Shown piece after piece: positions 36,247 to 45,248 of a stretch of 59,070 bases of DNA. The position numbers were made by a program, and so were the translations under genes. How positions within the stretch are numbered: the stretch's first letter is position 1; each line of letters begins with the position of its first letter. The stretch is from NCBI GenBank assembly GCA_039028895.1, contig JBCCHF010000042.1, positions 1 through 59,070 on the forward strand, given 5' to 3'. A model generated the notes under the pieces. That model saw only the letters and a program-made list of their open reading frames with translations. It ran no database searches and had not been told where the DNA came from. Source of the DNA: JAHDCJ01 sp039028895. GTDB lineage: Bacteria > Bacteroidota > Bacteroidia > Chitinophagales > Saprospiraceae.

Positions 36247-36313
36247 GATATAATTGCAAGAAATTATGGTTTAAGAAAGTTCGGACCAAAAAGCATAGTC
36301 CTGGCTGCTGTGC

Positions 36314-37393
36314 TTAAACGTTACGGTCTATACAGTTGAGATCTTCGAAAGCAACTTTTAGACGCTCTACAAAACTGTTTTCAGCAACTCTGAGCCATTT
36401 TCTAGGATCGTAGAATTTCTTATTTGGTTTATCATCTCCATCAGGATTTCCGATTTGGGCCTGGAGGTAAGCTTTATTTTGCTCCTCGTAACCTTTTACG
36501 CCTGACCAAAATGCCCATTGCATATCAGTATCAATGTTCATTTTGATCGCACCGTATTCGATGGCTTCCCTGATCTCTTCTCTTGAAGATCCTGATCCGC
36601 CATGGAAAACGAAATTGATCGGGTTTTCGCCGGTTCCGAACTTCTCCTGGATATGTGATTGAGAATTCTTCAGAATGATAGGCTTAAGCTCAACATTGCC
36701 TGGCTTGTATACTCCATGGACATTACCAAATGCAGCAGCAACTGTGAAGCGCTCGCTGATCGCAATTAGCTTTTCATAAGCATATGCGACTTCATCAGGT
36801 TGTGTATACAGTCTTGAACTGTCGATATCAGTATTGTCTACACCATCTTCCTCTCCCCCGGTTACACCAAGTTCGATTTCAAGGGTCATTCCCAAGGCAG
36901 ACATTCTTTTGTGGTAATCGGCACTGATCTCTATATTTTCTTCAATTGGCTCTTCGGACAAATCAAGCATATGTGAGCTGTACAGTGGGTAACCATTTTT
37001 TTCGTAGAATCTTTCTCCAGCCTCCAACATACCATCAACCCAAGGCAAGAGTTTCTTAGCACAGTGGTCGGTATGCAGAATTACTGTAACACCATATGCT
37101 TCTGCAAGATTGTGGACGTGCATAGCACCTGAGACTGCTCCAAGAACAGCAGCTTTCTGGTTGTCATTTGACAATCCTTTTCCTGCAAAGAAAGAGGCTC
37201 CACCATTAGAGAATTGAATAATTACCGGCGAATTCACTGCTTTTGCAGTTTCGAGAACGGCGTTAACTGAATTAGTGCCTACAACATTTACCGCAGGTAG
37301 GGCAAAATTGTTTTCATTGGCATAGTTGAGAAGTTCGGTTACTTCGTCTCCGTGCAATACCCCGGGACGAAAGCGGGTGCTTGTTGTTGACAT
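36314..37393 (-). CDS. fbaA: Class II fructose-1,6-bisphosphate aldolase
   Basis: A 359-residue zinc aldolase of the class IIA type. Visible are the catalytic Asp and zinc His in VILHTDHCAKKLLPW, the ELGVTGGEEDGVD insertion loop, zinc-binding His in AAFGNVHGVYKPGNV, and FHGGSGSSREEI with the phosphate-binding Gly-Ser loop and NIDTDMQWAFWSG. Length matches the E. coli FbaA type. It cleaves fructose-1,6-bisphosphate in glycolysis and forms it in gluconeogenesis. It is monocistronic with its own terminator. Confidence 0.97.
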   Translation of the reverse strand: MSTTSTRFRPGVLHGDEVTELLNYANENNFALPAVNVVGTNSVNAVLETAKAVNSPVIIQFSNGGASFFAGKGLSNDNQKAAVLGAVSGAMHVHNLAEAYGVTVILHTDHCAKKLLPWVDGMLEAGERFYEKNGYPLYSSHMLDLSEEPIEENIEISADYHKRMSALGMTLEIELGVTGGEEDGVDNTDIDSSRLYTQPDEVAYAYEKLIAISERFTVAAAFGNVHGVYKPGNVELKPIILKNSQSHIQEKFGTGENPINFVFHGGSGSSREEIREAIEYGAIKMNIDTDMQWAFWSGVKGYEEQNKAYLQAQIGNPDGDDKPNKKFYDPRKWLRVAENSFVERLKVAFEDLNCIDRNV

Positions 37394-37548
37394 AGTATTT
37401 CTTAATTATTTAATTGTTAGTGTAAATATAACACAAAGTTTTTTATTCCTTACCGGAAAGGTATATATGATGTAAATGTATTGAGGATCTCCAAATCATT
37501 TTGGTCAGTAAATACTGTGCATTCATAAGCTTTGGAATTCCAGACCGC

Positions 37549-38346
37549 TTAATCGTCAGTGTAATCCAGGTAAAAAGTCCTGAATTTACTCAAATAATCT
37601 ACATTAATCCAATCTACCCCGGCATCTAATAAGACTTTCCATACTGCCGGCTGGTCTTTAGTCTTCCAGAACCTGATGGTCTTTCCATTTGCATGAGCCT
37701 CATTTACAAGGTTTTGTAGTTTTTGTCGTTCTGCCCGGGACATCTCCCCTTCTCCATTCCAAGTAAATTCGGTGGTGAAGTTGGCGCTAACTCTTTGAAA
37801 AACCGTTTGATCACCTAACATATCACCTGAACGAAGGTTGCCATCAATTACCATATTTCGGCTAGTGGCTGATGTCAAGACTTTTCTGGCCTTTTTTCCG
37901 GAGTTCATTATTGTCAATGGTCCCCATGTTTTCATGTTGTTTTCCCACTTTGTAAACAAATCTGGAAATGATCTTAAAATCGAATCCAATACCGGAAAGA
38001 TTTTTTCCGCAGGAGACTTAAAGTCGATCATTAGGATCAAAGACGTACTATCTCCTTTGTATACGGTTCCGCCATTACTGGCGATCCTTTCCTGTAAAGG
38101 ATTAAGGTACATTTCCTCAAGTGTCTTTTTACATCCAAGAAAAAGTGGGACATGGGCAACTTTCAGTTTCCCGTTTTTCAGAAAAACATCTATTTCGATA
38201 CTTAAAAACCCATTTTCAAGCGCTCCTTTGAGCGGTCGTTTTTGTTGATAGTCATTATGGGCATGTCCTACATAAACAAGTGGAGTTTGCGCTTTTACAC
38301 AAACCCCACCAATCATTAATATCCATAAAATTAGTTGTCGTCTCAT
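37549..38346 (-). CDS. Secreted PI-PLC/GDPD-like phosphodiesterase
   Basis: A 265-residue exported protein of the phosphatidylinositol-specific phospholipase C / glycerophosphodiester phosphodiesterase superfamily. Start at ATG 38346 gives signal peptide RRQLILWILMIGGVCVKAQ. Motifs: VGHAHNDYQQKRPLKGALEN (catalytic His region), LSIEIDVFLKNGKLKVAHVP (Glu-x-Asp metal site and second His) and LILMIDFKSPAEKI. The C-terminal strand VDWINVDYLSK closes the TIM barrel. Its physiological substrate is unknown. It follows the marC gene by 5 bases and is probably co-transcribed. Confidence 0.88.
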   Translation of the reverse strand: MRRQLILWILMIGGVCVKAQTPLVYVGHAHNDYQQKRPLKGALENGFLSIEIDVFLKNGKLKVAHVPLFLGCKKTLEEMYLNPLQERIASNGGTVYKGDSTSLILMIDFKSPAEKIFPVLDSILRSFPDLFTKWENNMKTWGPLTIMNSGKKARKVLTSATSRNMVIDGNLRSGDMLGDQTVFQRVSANFTTEFTWNGEGEMSRAERQKLQNLVNEAHANGKTIRFWKTKDQPAVWKVLLDAGVDWINVDYLSKFRTFYLDYTDD

Positions 38347-38351
38347 CAAGG

Positions 38352-38987
38352 TTATGCTGAAAGGATCATTCTTACCAAAGATACAATCCCTACAGTTATG
38401 TATTGTACACCAATTGCCATTACCAGAAATCCCATGATTCGCGAAATGGCCTTTAAACCTGCAACACCAAGTACTTTGAACAACCTAGGCGCTAATAATA
38501 AAATGGCATAACAAGCTAAGGCTGTCAGTATAATTATGCCAATTATCAATCCTTTTTCAGCCCATGCCGGGTGTTCAGCATACAGGCCTATCAATAAGGA
38601 GATTGATCCCGGGCCTGCTAACATGGGCATCGCCATTGGAGCAAACGAGATATCTTCCTTTTCCAGGGCTTCTTCCACCACCTGGTCATTGATGGCTCTT
38701 CCCTCTGAGAATTTGCCATTGAGCAAGGTAAATCCGGATAAAAGAATCACAAATCCACCTGCTATTCGCATGGCGTCAAGACTGATCCCAAAAAAGCTGA
38801 GGATCAAGCTTCCCGCAAGGAAAAAGCTGATCAAAATTAAAGCTACAAACAAACTGGTATGCCTTGCAATCTGGCGACGTTCATCTTTAGTGTTTTGAGG
38901 CGTAAGCGCAAGGAATACCGGTACTGCACCCAGTGGATTGACCACTGAGAACAGAGCGGCAAAAACTGCCATTCCCAGTGCCATCAT
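38352..38987 (-). CDS. MarC-family integral membrane protein
   Basis: A 211-residue protein with six hydrophobic helices. Family signatures are FAALFSVVNPLGAVPVFLAL, MRIAGGFVILLSGFTLLNG and MAMPMLAGPGSISLLIGLYA. The start is placed at ATG 38987 (MMALGMAV), because upstream residues from a TTG at 39038 are hydrophilic and unlike the family. MarC proteins were once linked to antibiotic resistance but have no proven transport substrate. It is divergent from glsA. Confidence 0.93.
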   Translation of the reverse strand: MMALGMAVFAALFSVVNPLGAVPVFLALTPQNTKDERRQIARHTSLFVALILISFFLAGSLILSFFGISLDAMRIAGGFVILLSGFTLLNGKFSEGRAINDQVVEEALEKEDISFAPMAMPMLAGPGSISLLIGLYAEHPAWAEKGLIIGIIILTALACYAILLLAPRLFKVLGVAGLKAISRIMGFLVMAIGVQYITVGIVSLVRMILSA

Positions 38988-39149
38988 TTCATTAAATTTT
39001 TGATGGTTAAAAAATCGATTGTCATAATAAGCCCGCAAAGGTAAACTATTTGATCATACGGCGAAACCCCCTTGACATTAATTTTTTGTTACCTCTGATT
39101 AGAGCATAAACGGCTATGATAATTCGGTGATTAGGCCTTGGCTATTCGG

Positions 39150-39200
39150 TGTTATTTACTCAGGCCTGGAATCTCTGAATAAAAAACTCGGAATAAATCA
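39150..39200. repeat. Palindromic intergenic repeat, copy b
   Basis: The spacer between marC and glsA contains GTTATTTACTCAGGCCTGGA and then AAAACTCGGAATAAATC. The word ACTCGGAATAAA also occurs in the copy at 52583-52630. Arms here are degenerate. Confidence 0.45.
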
Positions 39201-39280
39201 TCCTTGCACCAATCAAGGAAAAATTTCATCTTTAGAAAGTGCATAATGCAGAGCATCAATGAGATGAAACCGCCTAAAAT

Positions 39281-40204
39281 ATGAATCAGGTAAACTTGGA
39301 AAAAATAATTCAGACCATTTATGAAAAGGTCAAATCTATAGAAGATAAAGGACAATTAGCATCATATATTCCTGAGTTGGTGAACGTTGATCCAGATAGT
39401 TTTGGAGTGCATATATCGACAATCGATGGATTTGAATTTGGTATCGGTAATTATTACCGCAAGTTCTCAATCCAGAGTATCGCAAAAGTACTTTCAATAA
39501 GTCTGGCTTATGTTATTCTTGGAGAAAAAATCTGGGCAAGAGTAGGTGTAGAACCTTCAGGAACGGCTTTTAATTCCCTGGTTCAGTTAGAGGCAGATGA
39601 GGGCATTCCTCGAAACCCTTTCATCAATGCAGGAGCTATGGTAATTTCAGACATCCTCGTTAGTCATCTGGATAATCCGAAAGAAGATTTTTTATCCTTT
39701 GTTAGAGGTATTTCCAGCAACTCAAATATCAATTATTCCGCTACAATAGCAGCATCAGAAAAGAGCGTAGGATTCAGAAATGTAGCATTATGTAATTTCA
39801 TCAAATCCTTTGGGAATATTCACAATGAAGCTTCGGATGTACTTGACTTCTATTTTGATCTATGCTCTCTCGAATTGAATTGTCAGGAGTTATCAGATTT
39901 ATTTTTATTCCTGGCAAATAATGGTCGCAGAGTCTCCGATAACAAACTCATTTTAACCAAAAGTCAATGTAAAAGAATAAATGCTTTAATGCAAACCTGT
40001 GGTTTTTATGATGAATCCGGAGAATTTGCATTTAAAGTCGGCCTTCCCGGAAAAAGCGGGGTTGGAGGTGGAATTGTTGCCATACACCCCAATCAATATG
40101 CAATAGCAGTCTGGAGTCCCAAATTGAATACAAAAGGTAATTCCTATAAAGGAGTTAGGTTTCTTGAAGCATTTACCACAAAAACAGAGTTATCGATTTT
40201 TTGA
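39281..40204 (+). CDS. glsA: Glutaminase
   Basis: A 307-residue serine-dependent beta-lactamase-fold glutaminase. The catalytic Ser-x-x-Lys is in FSIQSIAKVLS. Also visible are NPFINAGAMVISD, the Tyr motif in TCGFYDESGEFAFKVGLPGK and the closing KSGVGGGIVA. Length is normal. It hydrolyses glutamine to glutamate and ammonia in the cytoplasm. It is transcribed alone and faces the nqr operon across a terminator. Confidence 0.96.
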   Translation: MNQVNLEKIIQTIYEKVKSIEDKGQLASYIPELVNVDPDSFGVHISTIDGFEFGIGNYYRKFSIQSIAKVLSISLAYVILGEKIWARVGVEPSGTAFNSLVQLEADEGIPRNPFINAGAMVISDILVSHLDNPKEDFLSFVRGISSNSNINYSATIAASEKSVGFRNVALCNFIKSFGNIHNEASDVLDFYFDLCSLELNCQELSDLFLFLANNGRRVSDNKLILTKSQCKRINALMQTCGFYDESGEFAFKVGLPGKSGVGGGIVAIHPNQYAIAVWSPKLNTKGNSYKGVRFLEAFTTKTELSIF

Positions 40205-40319
40205 AGGTTGATTAGCAAAATCAATAGTTAGAATCCTTCAAAATAATATCTCAACTAATGCTCCCTACATAATACATGTAGCATACTGCCAATTGCAGAT
40301 TGCTGATTCCCAAAAAAGG

Positions 40320-40357
40320 AAACGCCTGAAAATGAATAAATCACTTTCAGGCGTTTT
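40320..40357. terminator. Bidirectional intrinsic terminator
   Basis: AAACGCCTGAAA (40320-40331) and TTTCAGGCGTTT (40345-40356) are perfect inverted copies. The hairpin lies between the convergent glsA gene and the end of the nqr operon and can serve both. Confidence 0.8.
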
Positions 40358-40363
40358 ATATCT

Positions 40364-40393
40364 AACTCCGAATAATTAACCCGGAATAATTGA
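40364..40393. repeat. Palindromic intergenic repeat, copy c
   Basis: AACTCCGAATAATTAACC followed by CGGAATAATTGA forms a near direct duplication of the CCGAATAATTAAC word. CCCGGAATAA is shared with the copy at 52583-52630. It sits between the terminator and the nqrF stop. Confidence 0.45.
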
Positions 40394-40404
40394 CGCTTAA
40401 TTGG

Positions 40405-41670
40405 TTATCCTCCGAAATCGTCGAATGCGATATTCTCGTCTGGAACACCGAGTTCGTCAAGCATTTTGAAAACGGCCTGGTTCATTAGCGGAGGTCCACA
40501 GAGGTAGTACTCCACTTCTTCTGGTTCAGGATGACCTTTTAGATAATTATCATACAGAACCTGGTGGATGAAACCAACATAACCTTCCCAGTTGTCTTCC
40601 GGTAAAGGCTCAGAAAGAGCCACATTGTACTGGAAGTTGCTATAATCTTTTTCTATATCTCTGAATTCCTCGGTGTAGAATAGCTCACGAAGCGAGCGAC
40701 CACCATACCAGTAAGATATTTTCCTGTCTTTTGTACCAAGGGTGTGGAACAAATGGAAAAGGTGAGAACGCAAAGGTGCCATTCCAGCTCCACCACCGAT
40801 GTATACCATTTCCTTTTTGGTTGGTTTGATAAAGAATTCTCCAAATGGGCCTGAAATGGTTACTTTATCGCCAGCTTTTCTTGAGAAAACATAAGACGAA
40901 CAAACACCTGGATTAACAGGCATCCAGAAATTAGCTTTTCTGTCCCATGGTGGAGTGGCGATACGAATATTCAGTTTAACGATATTTCCTTCTGCGGGGT
41001 GATTGGCCATAGAGTATGCTCTGAATTGCTCTTCGTCATTGACCATTTTTAAATCCCACATTTTGAATTTGTCCCAGTCGCCACGGTATTCTTCTTCAAC
41101 CTTTATATCCTTGAAATCAACAGTGATCTCTGGTACATCGATCTGGATATAACCTCCGGATTCGAATTCGAGAATTTCTCCTTCAGGTAGTTTTACGACA
41201 AACTCTTTGATAAATGTAGCTACATTGCGATTGGAAACAACTTCGCACTCCCACTTTTTGATACCAAAAATTTCTTCTGGCACCCTGATCGTCATATCTT
41301 CTCTTACTTTTACCTGGCAGGCGAGGCGCCAGTTCTCAGCAGCTTCTTTCCTGGTAAGGTGGTTCATTTCTGTGGGCAAAACATCACCGCCACCTGTGTC
41401 AACCTGGCATTTGCACATTGCACAAGTTCCACCTCCACCGCAAGCTGAGGGAAGGAAAATATTTTTATTGGATAAAGTAGTGAGCAGTGTTGTTCCTGGT
41501 TCTGCCTCCATGGGGTTGTCCTCATCGCCATTGATGACAATTTTTACAGCGCCCTGGGGAACAAGTCGTTTCCTTGCGGCAATGAGCCCAAATGAGAGGA
41601 AAAGGATGACCGCCCCAAACATAATGATGGCGGAAAGGATCAAAACAAAATCGATTGCTAATAAAATCAT
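40405..41670 (-). CDS. nqrF: Na+-translocating NADH:quinone reductase subunit F
   Basis: The 421-residue NADH-oxidising subunit. It has an N-terminal membrane helix (LSAIIMFGAVILFLSFGLIA), a 2Fe-2S ferredoxin domain with CGGGGTCAMCKCQV, an FAD-binding stretch RAYSMANHPAEGN, and NAD-binding GGGAGMAPLRSHLFHL with a closing CGPPLMNQAVFKML. It passes electrons from NADH to the membrane flavins while the complex pumps sodium. It is the last gene of the operon, 52 bases after nqrE. Confidence 0.97.
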   Translation of the reverse strand: MILLAIDFVLILSAIIMFGAVILFLSFGLIAARKRLVPQGAVKIVINGDEDNPMEAEPGTTLLTTLSNKNIFLPSACGGGGTCAMCKCQVDTGGGDVLPTEMNHLTRKEAAENWRLACQVKVREDMTIRVPEEIFGIKKWECEVVSNRNVATFIKEFVVKLPEGEILEFESGGYIQIDVPEITVDFKDIKVEEEYRGDWDKFKMWDLKMVNDEEQFRAYSMANHPAEGNIVKLNIRIATPPWDRKANFWMPVNPGVCSSYVFSRKAGDKVTISGPFGEFFIKPTKKEMVYIGGGAGMAPLRSHLFHLFHTLGTKDRKISYWYGGRSLRELFYTEEFRDIEKDYSNFQYNVALSEPLPEDNWEGYVGFIHQVLYDNYLKGHPEPEEVEYYLCGPPLMNQAVFKMLDELGVPDENIAFDDFGG

Positions 41671-41722
41671 TTGTCGTTATTATTCTTTGTTATAAACAAA
41701 TGCAAAACATTAAAGTTGGGTA

Positions 41723-42358
41723 TTAATTACCACCGCTTAAAGCAGAAGGATCAATTCCCATAAGGCTCATAAATGCTATTCCCATCAACCCTGTAAGGAT
41801 AAAGGCCATTCCCAATCCACGTAAAGCCGGTGGCACATTAGAATAGCGGATTTTCTCACGGATAGCAGCAATGGCAACAACGGCCAGTAACCATCCAAAT
41901 CCACCTCCAAGACCGAAAGCGATCGACTCTCCCAGGTTGTATTCCCTGGAAACCATAAATAGAGATCCTCCGAGAATCGCACAGTTCACCGTAATCAACG
42001 GTAGGAAAATACCCAGGGAAGTATATAGGGCCGGTGAGATTTTCTCAATAATCATTTCCACCAATTGCACCATTGAAGCAATTACAGCGATGAATAAGAT
42101 AAATCTCAAAAAAGTGAGGTCAGTCTCCTGTCCTAAAAGTGAAGAAAAAATCGAAGTAGTCGGCTCAAGCAAGAAAGTACTAATGAGCCAGTTAATTGGC
42201 ATAGTGATACCTAAAACGAAAATTACAGCCAGTCCAAGACCAACCGCTGTCTTCACAGTTTTGGATACCGCAAGGTATGAACACATACCCAGGAAGTAGG
42301 CCAAAACCAGGTTTTCAATGAAGGCAGATTTTATGAAGATATTTACTAGTTCTCCCAT
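41723..42358 (-). CDS. nqrE: Na+-translocating NADH:quinone reductase subunit E
   Basis: A 211-residue protein with six membrane helices. Family signatures are ENLVLAYFLGMCSYLAVSK, with a conserved membrane cysteine, and LPLITVNCAILGGSLFMV with the second half-channel cysteine. The inverted-topology pair NqrD/NqrE binds an intramembrane iron-sulfur centre through these cysteines. It lies 44 bases after nqrD. Confidence 0.97.
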   Translation of the reverse strand: MGELVNIFIKSAFIENLVLAYFLGMCSYLAVSKTVKTAVGLGLAVIFVLGITMPINWLISTFLLEPTTSIFSSLLGQETDLTFLRFILFIAVIASMVQLVEMIIEKISPALYTSLGIFLPLITVNCAILGGSLFMVSREYNLGESIAFGLGGGFGWLLAVVAIAAIREKIRYSNVPPALRGLGMAFILTGLMGIAFMSLMGIDPSALSGGN

Positions 42359-42402
42359 GATAGTTATTTGTCGTATTGAACAAACAGGTTTAGCAATAAG
42401 AA

Positions 42403-43134
42403 TTAAGAGATGTCAACGAGCTTGGTGTTACGACTTCTCTGGACCCAAATGAAGATTCCGATTAAGAACATCGCAGCTGCCGGCAACACCATCAGGTTAT
42501 TATTGACATACCATCCGAAGAAAGTCTGTCCCCAGCCTGCAGTGGTATTGATAAAAAACTCAGGGGTATTACCGATGATCTTCAACTCAGCAGGGCTACC
42601 GGTGAATAAAGTACCTTTTCCAAACAGTTCTCTGAATACAGCTACAACAATTAGAATGAAACCATAGCCAAGTGCATTACCAATTCCGTCAAGGAATGAT
42701 CGCCATGGCCTGTTGGCCATCGCGAAGGCCTCAAGACGTCCCATGATAATACAGTTGGTAATAATCAGACCAATGAATACAGAAAGCTGTTTATAGACTG
42801 TGTAGCTATAAGCTTTTAGGACAAGCTCCACCACTGTCACAAGTGTAGCAATAACCACAAGTTGAACAATCATCCTCACTTGTTTTGGAATATTTGTCCT
42901 CAATATTGAGATGGTAAGATTGGCAAATGCCAATACGAAAACCACCGCAATCGACATTACAACCGAAGGTAAAACCTGGGTCGTAACAGCAAGTGCCGAA
43001 CAGATACCCAACACCTGTACCGTGATCGGGTTATTGTCATCTAACGGATCTGTTATTAATGCCCTTTCCTTCTTTCCAAAGGGAAATGCAGGTTCTTTTT
43101 TCTGGACTTGAACATCCTTTACTGTTTCAGACAT
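42403..43134 (-). CDS. nqrD: Na+-translocating NADH:quinone reductase subunit D
   Basis: A 243-residue protein with six membrane helices, homologous to and inverted relative to NqrE. Visible are VQVLGICSALAVTTQVLPSV and IGLIITNCIIMGRLEAFAM with the membrane cysteines, and DGIGNALGYGFILIVVAVFR. The N-terminal 25 residues are a Lys-rich extension compared with Vibrio NqrD. It lies 79 bases after nqrC. Confidence 0.96.
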   Translation of the reverse strand: MSETVKDVQVQKKEPAFPFGKKERALITDPLDDNNPITVQVLGICSALAVTTQVLPSVVMSIAVVFVLAFANLTISILRTNIPKQVRMIVQLVVIATLVTVVELVLKAYSYTVYKQLSVFIGLIITNCIIMGRLEAFAMANRPWRSFLDGIGNALGYGFILIVVAVFRELFGKGTLFTGSPAELKIIGNTPEFFINTTAGWGQTFFGWYVNNNLMVLPAAAMFLIGIFIWVQRSRNTKLVDIS

Positions 43135-43213
43135 TGTATTCTAGTTGTTTATATTTTCTATTAGACTTCAGTTGCGGCTGCCCGCAGCTGTATCAAACTA
43201 TTCTAAACCTAAA

Positions 43214-43942
43214 CTAATTGGTCTCTATGAGCTGGCCGGTTTTCTCCCCCTTCAATGTAGAAAAGTATGTAAAATAAGGGGTCATTCCAGCCTTGATCAT
43301 ATTCGTGACGCCATCACCAGTGATTGTCGATCCGGAAATGGCATCCACCTCGATCGTCAAATCTTTAGCCCCACCTTTTCTAACCGTCAGGTATTTATCC
43401 CTGGTTTCGTCATAAATCATTTTGCCCTTGAATGAAGCTTTCCAATCTTTACTATCCTTGATCTCAGCTCCAAGTCCGGGAGTTTCAGCTTTATGACCAA
43501 ATGCCACTCCAGCTATAGTCTTGAAATCTTCTTCAAGAGCGATAGCTCCCCAGATTTCATCCCAGAGTCCACTACCACGTGCAGATACAATGTAGTAGGT
43601 TTTGCCTTCGTCTTCATAGATATAAAGAGGATATTTGCGATCTGCTGCATCTTTTTTACGCTCTTTGGCCATGTCTACTTTTTCGGCCATGATGCCTTCG
43701 ACTGGCTCACCAGAGGCGTTAAGCACGAATTGCTGAACCTTTTCATTAAAAATTTGCTCAATCTCCTCATCCTTCATTTTATCGGCAGTCGGATCGATGG
43801 AGGTAAGGATTTCCTTTTTATTATAAATGGCTTCGTTTCTGTCGTGCGTTTCTTTTAATCCTGTATACAAAAGCGCCAGGAGAGCAGCAACGACTGTTGT
43901 CATGATGACAACAAAGGTTATGATATAAGAATTACTGTGCAC
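43214..43942 (-). CDS. nqrC: Na+-translocating NADH:quinone reductase subunit C
   Basis: A 242-residue protein with one N-terminal membrane helix (IITFVVIMTTVVAALLALLY) and a periplasmic FMN-binding domain: GLWDEIWGAIALEED, ETPGLGAEI and DAISGSTITGDGVTNMI, whose threonine carries covalently bound FMN in the family (usual motif SGAT; here SGST). Start is a GTG at 43942, overlapping nqrB by 11 bases. The flavin transferase ApbE needed for loading is not in this window. Confidence 0.96.
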   Translation of the reverse strand: MHSNSYIITFVVIMTTVVAALLALLYTGLKETHDRNEAIYNKKEILTSIDPTADKMKDEEIEQIFNEKVQQFVLNASGEPVEGIMAEKVDMAKERKKDAADRKYPLYIYEDEGKTYYIVSARGSGLWDEIWGAIALEEDFKTIAGVAFGHKAETPGLGAEIKDSKDWKASFKGKMIYDETRDKYLTVRKGGAKDLTIEVDAISGSTITGDGVTNMIKAGMTPYFTYFSTLKGEKTGQLIETN

Positions 43943-45194
43943 TTTTAACTCGTTTTAAGCGTTTGGAAATATTGGATTCTAACACATAGTGGTCAATCAA
44001 CGGTGCAAAAACATTCAACAGCAGGATGGCAAGCATCCAACCTTCAGGGTATGCAGGATTCAAAACCCGGATGATCATACCGATAGCCCCGATCAGGAAT
44101 CCATATATCCATTTACCCGTATTCGTAGAGGCTGCTGTAACCGGGTCAGTTGCCATAAAAGCCATGGCAAAAAAGAAACTACCCATGTAGAAATGATATT
44201 GCCATGGAACTTCCATGAAAACATTAGCACCCCACGCATTTAGAAGCATGCCCATTATTACTGCTCCAAGGAACATTGAGAGCATTACCCTCCAACTGGC
44301 TATGCGAATAAAAATCAGGAATAAAGCACCTACAATGATAAACGGTTTACTGGTTTCACCAATAGAACCAGGTATATCTCCCCAAAGCATCTGGGAGGTG
44401 CTGTAAAATTCGAGTACGGCATCCCAGCCGCCTTTTGCTGCGAGCGCCAACGGTGTTGCTCCCGTAAAGGTATCTAACACGGTTCGCCCTGCTTCAAAAG
44501 TGTATGTACCCATTGCTTCAAACATACCATTGAACATGGTATGTGCCCAACTGTAGGAGGCGACCCACATCCCCGCATCATTTTTTACAAGTCCGGAAAT
44601 CCAAACTTCATCTCCTGAAATTGAGGTTGGGTAAGCGAAAAATACAAACACACGCGCTAACAAGGCGACGTTAAGAATATTCATTCCGGTTCCACCAAAT
44701 GCCTCTTTTCCGATAATTACAGCAAACGCCACGGCAAGACCAAGCATCCAAAGCGGAAGATCAGGCGGCATAATTAATGGAATCAGAGCTCCTGAAACCA
44801 GGAATCCTTCTTCAATTGCATGCCCTTTTTTGGCAGCGTACCAAAACTCTATCCCCAATCCTACAACATGTGTAACAATAAAAATAGGGAGCAATTGTAC
44901 AAGGCCGTAGACCAACTTAGGCATGAAAGCGTCAAAGTAGGCCATTTGTGGATATAGTGCCGCGAAATGCTGGTGGCCGATATTATATGTTCCGAACACA
45001 TAGCAAAGTTGAAGTGCAACCACGACCATCACCATTGTACGTTTCAGATCCATTCCGTCATGGATATGTACACCGTTCCTGGCAACGGTAGCCGGCGCGT
45101 AAAGGAACGTAAAGAAGCCGTCGTACAGTGTATGCAGAAACGGCGATTTTTTCTTATCCGGTTCCAGGTTTTTTGCGAATTCGAGTAAACCCAT
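43932..45194 (-). CDS. nqrB: Na+-translocating NADH:quinone reductase subunit B
   Basis: The 420-residue main membrane subunit with about ten helices. The FMN-threonine motif is in DTFTGATPLALAAKG. Other family segments are GLGIEFWYAAKKGHAIEEGF, LVSGALIPLIMPPDLPLWML and MATDPVTAASTNTGKW. It carries covalent FMN and riboflavin and forms the sodium pathway. It lies 54 bases after nqrA and overlaps nqrC. Confidence 0.97.
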   Translation of the reverse strand: MGLLEFAKNLEPDKKKSPFLHTLYDGFFTFLYAPATVARNGVHIHDGMDLKRTMVMVVVALQLCYVFGTYNIGHQHFAALYPQMAYFDAFMPKLVYGLVQLLPIFIVTHVVGLGIEFWYAAKKGHAIEEGFLVSGALIPLIMPPDLPLWMLGLAVAFAVIIGKEAFGGTGMNILNVALLARVFVFFAYPTSISGDEVWISGLVKNDAGMWVASYSWAHTMFNGMFEAMGTYTFEAGRTVLDTFTGATPLALAAKGGWDAVLEFYSTSQMLWGDIPGSIGETSKPFIIVGALFLIFIRIASWRVMLSMFLGAVIMGMLLNAWGANVFMEVPWQYHFYMGSFFFAMAFMATDPVTAASTNTGKWIYGFLIGAIGMIIRVLNPAYPEGWMLAILLLNVFAPLIDHYVLESNISKRLKRVKSAQ

Positions 45195-45248
45195 TTTATT
45201 TTGCTTTAAGCAGAATTATGTCTGCTTGCTGTTTTGTTTTATTAATTT